Below are positions 60,481 through 64,000 of a stretch of 64,000 nucleotides of DNA, piece after piece (positions within the stretch are counted from its first letter, which is position 1; every line of letters begins with the position of its first letter). Position numbers and translations under genes: made by a program. The DNA is from Tubiluchus corallicola. Lineage: Eukaryota > Priapulida > Priapulimorpha > Priapulimorphida > Tubiluchidae. The DNA lies in contig JAQGDQ010000797.1 of NCBI GenBank assembly GCA_030141605.1, positions 30,787 to 94,786 of the forward strand, in the 5' to 3' direction. The notes under the pieces are model-generated. The model had not been told where the DNA came from, made no database searches, and saw nothing but the letters and a program-made list of their open reading frames with translations.

Positions 60481-60640
60481 CAAATCCACCACCTCACATG
60501 GTGATCATGATGTTGATGATGATGATGGTGGCAACGATGACGACACCTATAGCACAAGCACCAACAGCACAGCATTACAACAAAACCATTCCAAACATTT
60601 TTCACAAAGTTGAAACTATGTGCTATAATATAATAAATAG

Positions 60641-62340
60641 CAAAGGCCCCGCAAAAGATTTTGCGTATAAATACACGTGTAATCAATAATACGCGAACAT
60701 CCTACCTAGTCCTCATTTATAACACAAAGCCCGTAACATCATGCCTACTGTTTGTTTAACTAACGCAAACCCGTAGCAGGCAGCGTTTTGCTGAATTAAA
60801 GTTATAAGATTATAGACAGAGTACAATGGATGACGTCACAACAATGCCTTTGCGTCAGCAGCTTTCTAAGCGGAAATTGCCGAAAATAGAACTCCTAATT
60901 AACTCGCCAATACTCCTCTCGGTGGACCTGCCCTAACATATAGCCCACATCATCGTGTAGCCCCGTTCTTCTTCTTTCTAAAGAGCTATATATCTCTTTC
61001 CGAGAGTCCCACCAGGCGCCGCTAGAACGTTTTTCCCGCAGGCTGTTTGGTCAAAATTTCGAAAAAATCGCGAGTTGGGTCCGCGAAAACGCCCGTTACG
61101 GGACCCCGTGGCCCTCTTGGGAATTCTAAATAGGCCTATGACACCCACCGCTGAACGGGCTATCTATCCATACCCAGCACCCCCCTCGGCCCGTTCCCGT
61201 TCTCTACATCTCAGCCGTATAACTTTTGCAAAAAACGGCCGAAAAATGGCCATTTTTGGAGGTTTTTCGCCCCCCGTTCCTCCCGGTGGGCCCGATTCGA
61301 AAAATAAACCCCCAATGAGACGACACTAGATCGAGACCTTTCGTTTGATATATAGATCGCCGCAAATGGTGCCCTCGTCCGGGCTGTAGCCTCGAATCTT
61401 ATATATAAATAAATATATAAATAAATATATATATATACCAAGAATATTAATATAAGAGACTAGCCAAACCCCACAAAAAGAATTTTGTGCACAAATCAAC
61501 ACACAACCCACACCACACCACTCCACCTCATCACACCACACTGCACCACACCATACCACTCCACCTCATCGCACCACACAATACCACCACACTGCACCAC
61601 ACCATACCACTGCACCACCCACACACCACACCACACCACACCACCCACACCATAATACTCCACCACATCACACCGCACAGCACCACACCATAACACCACA
61701 CCACCACACCATACCACTCCACCACATCACACCGCACCACACCATACCACTGCAGCACACCGCACCACCCACACACCACACCACCCATACCATACGACTC
61801 CACCACATCACACCACACCATACCGCTGCACCACACCACACCGCACCACCCACACACCACACCACCCACACCATAATACTCCACCACATCACACTGCACT
61901 GCACCACAACATAACACCACACTGCACCACAACACCCACCCACCCACACACCACGCCACCCACTCCATACCACACTACCCACACCACACCCCACACACCC
62001 TATCACACCACCACACCATCTATAGCATAACACACAAAGCACACCACCACCACAAAACATCAAATCCACCACCTCACGTGGTGATCATGATGTTGACAAT
62101 GATGATGATGATGATGATGGTGGTGGCAATGATGACGACACCTATAGCACAAGCACCAACAGCACAGCATTACAACAAAAACATTCCAAACATTTTTCAC
62201 AAAGTTGAAACTATGTGCTATAATATAATAAATAACAAAGGCCCCGCAAAAGATTTTGCGTATAAACACACGTATAATCGATAATACGCGAACATTCTAC
62301 CTAGTCCTCATTTATAACACAAAGCCTACTGTATGTTTAA
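60641..62340. repeat. Composite array unit 2 (direct) plus start of a third
   Basis: Same order as unit 1, with the next X1 module beginning at about 62236, a period near 1,595 bp. The minisatellite (61496-62063) differs in length from that of unit 1. The third direct unit breaks off at about 62340 inside the linker, next to the inversion. Confidence 0.85.
60865..61399 (+). mobile_element. Repeat A copy in unit 2
   Basis: Nearly identical to the unit 1 copy; followed by a TA/TAAATA run and module X2. Confidence 0.85.
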
Positions 62341-62425
62341 CTAACGCAAGTTATATATATATACAACCTATATATCTACTATTATATTAATATTCTTGGT
62401 ATATATATATATATATATATATATA

Positions 62426-62961
62426 AGATTCGAGGCTACAGCCCGGACGAGGGCACCATTTGCGGCGATCTATATATCAAACGAAAGGTCTCGATCTAGT
62501 GTCGTGCCATTGATGGTTTATTTTTCGAATCGGGCCCACCGGGAGGAACGGGAGGCGAAAAACCTCCAAAAATGGCCCTTTTTCGGCCGTTTTTTGTAAA
62601 AGTTATACGGCTGAGATGTAGAGAACGGGAACGGGCCGAGGGGGGTGCTGGGCATGGATAGATAGCCCGTTCAGCGGTGGGTGTAGTAGGCATATTTAGA
62701 ATTCCCGAGAGGGCCAGGGCGCCCCGCAACGGGCGTTTTCCCGGACCCAACTCGCGATTTTTTCGAAATTTTGACCAAACAGCATGCGGGAAAAACGTTC
62801 TAGCGGCGCCTGGTGGGACTCTCGGAAGGAGATATATAGCTCATCAGAAAGAGGAAGAACGGGGCTACACGATGATGTGGGCTATATTTTAGGGCAGGTC
62901 CACCGAGAGGAGTATCAACGAGTTAGTTAGGAGTTCTATTTTCGGCAATTTTCGCTTAGGA
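62426..62961 (-). mobile_element. Repeat A copy, inverted unit
   Basis: Same element as 7331-7861 and in the same orientation as that intronic copy. Minor differences such as CAGCATGCGGGAAAAACGTT. Confidence 0.85.
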
Positions 62962-63826
62962 AACTGCTGACGCAAAGCCATTGTTGTGACGTCATCCATT
63001 GTACTCTGTCTATAATCTTATAACTTTAATTCAGCAAAAAGCTACAGGCTTTGCGTTAGTTAAACAAAGAGTAGACATGATGTTACGGGCTTTGTGTTAT
63101 AAATGTGGACTAGGTAGGATGTTCGCGCATTATTGATTACACGTGTATTTATACGCAAAATCTTTTGCTATTTATTATATTATAGCACATAGTTTCAAAT
63201 TTGTGAAAAATGTTTGGAATGGTTTTGTTGTAATGCTGTGCTATTGGTGCTTGTGCTATATGTGTCGTCATCGTTGCCACCATCATCATCATCATCAACA
63301 TCATGATCACCACGTGAGGTGGTGGATTTGATGCGGTGTGGTGGTGGTGTGCTTTGTGTGTTGTGCTATGGATGGTGTGGTGGGGTGATAGGGTGTGTGG
63401 GGTGTGGTGTGGGTAGTGTGGTATGGAGTGGGTGGAGTGGTGTGTGGGTGGGTGGGTGTTGTGGTGCGGTGTGGTGTGGTGTGGTGTTATGGTGTGGTGC
63501 AGTGCGGTGTGATGTGGTGGAGCATTATGGTGTGGGTGGTGCGGTGTGGTGTGTGGGTGGTGCGGTGTGGTGTGGTGCAGTGGTATGGTGTGGTGCAGTG
63601 TGGTGTGATGTGGTGGAGTCGTATGGTGTGGTTGGTGTAGTGTGTAGGTGGTTTGGTGTGGTGCGGTGCGGTGGTATTGTGTGGTGCGATGAGGTGGAGT
63701 GGTATGGTGTGGTGTGATGAGGTGGAGTGGTGTGGTGTGGGTTGTGTGTTGATTTGTGCACAAAATTCTTTTTGTGGGGTTTGGCTAGTCTCTTATATTA
63801 ATATTCTTGGTATATATATATATATA

Positions 63827-64000
63827 AGATTCGAGGCTACAGCCCGGACGAGGGCACCATTTGCGGCGATCTATATATCAAACGAAAGGTCTCGATCTAG
63901 TGTCGTCTCATTGGGGGTTTATTTTTCGAATGGGGCCCACCGGGAGGAAGGGGGGGCGAAAAACCTCCAAAAATGGCCATTTTTCGGCCGTTTTTTGCAA
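63827..64000 (-). mobile_element. Repeat A copy, truncated by the window end
   Basis: Starts AGATTCGAGGCTACAGCCCG next to a (TA)n run and matches the other copies up to the last base. Confidence 0.85.

Larger units (their letters stand above)
59047..60640. repeat. Composite array unit 1 (direct)
   Basis: Order: terminal module X1 starting TACTAGCAAAGGCCCCGC; a 190-bp linker with the palindromic CRE-like TGACGTCA (59229-59236); repeat A (59262-59795); a (TA)n run; module X2, TACTAGCCAAACCCCACAAA; a CACAC/CCACA minisatellite (about 59868-60480); then a linker with (GAT)n and CACAAAGTTGAAACTATGTG. His/Thr-rich frames in the minisatellite are artefacts. Confidence 0.85.
62380..64000. repeat. Composite array, inverted unit(s), running off the window
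   Basis: The unit order is reversed and complemented: TTAATATTCTTGGTA, (TA)n, repeat A, linker with TGACGTCA (62987-62994), shortened module X1 (ACGCAAAATCTTTTGC), (ATC)n linker, TGTGG minisatellite (63330-63745), module X2, (TA)n, and again repeat A, cut by the window end. So the array contains at least two inverted units. Confidence 0.85.

Overview
The window is animal nuclear DNA, probably from a marine invertebrate with a moderately large, AT-rich, repeat-loaded genome. The signs are GT-AG splicing with a separate signal-peptide exon, two intronless rhodopsin-class GPCR genes, a metazoan-type 5S rRNA-derived element, TTAGGG-type interstitial telomere repeats, and many CR1/L2-like LINE tails, hAT and Harbinger-like DNA elements, and microsatellites. 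The phylum cannot be fixed from the sequence. Melanocortin-like intronless receptors would fit a cnidarian or a basal deuterostome, but that is inference.

Only three protein genes are supported. (1) A two-exon gene at 6589-11473 (+). Exon 1 encodes the start of a signal peptide. Exon 2 encodes a secreted, cationic, Gly/His/Phe-rich protein built of five 37-39 residue repeats; I do not recognise the family. (2) A class A GPCR at 16929-17933 (-) with several degenerate signature motifs. (3) A second, more canonical melanocortin-like class A GPCR at 22796-23692 (+). The two receptors are about 4.9 kb apart, divergently transcribed and clearly different in sequence. Nothing suggests that the three genes act together.

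Most of the rest is mobile or tandem DNA. 1.4-2.2 kb and 13.7-14.2 kb hold palindromic arrays of Penelope-like terminal units with hammerhead-like RNA cores. 2.9-6.4 kb holds two LINE 3' ends of one family and a TIR element. The 4.2-kb intron of the repeat-protein gene contains a GC-rich repeat with a 9-bp target duplication, two hAT-like elements and a LINE tail. 15.6-16.6 kb is a 49-bp minisatellite with a 98-bp higher-order period. 18.8-37.6 kb is a scatter of MITEs, hAT elements, LINE tails and nested insertions. 38.5-39 kb is a compound trinucleotide tract. 41.6-42.7 kb is a 1.1-kb near-perfect inverted repeat. 43.6-50.4 kb carries LINE remnants and large microsatellites. 52.4-53.4 kb is a 5S-derived SINE nested in a hAT MITE. 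54.9-55.5 kb holds a CR1-type LINE end with a 21-copy hexamer tail and an interstitial telomere tract inside a short TIR element. 57.2-57.6 kb is an intact hAT MITE. From 59.0 kb to the window end lies an array of about 1.6-kb composite units: two head-to-tail, then at least one inverted.

Stretches listed as without recognised genes were read on both strands. Open frames of 60-120 codons there are about what chance gives in AT-rich DNA.
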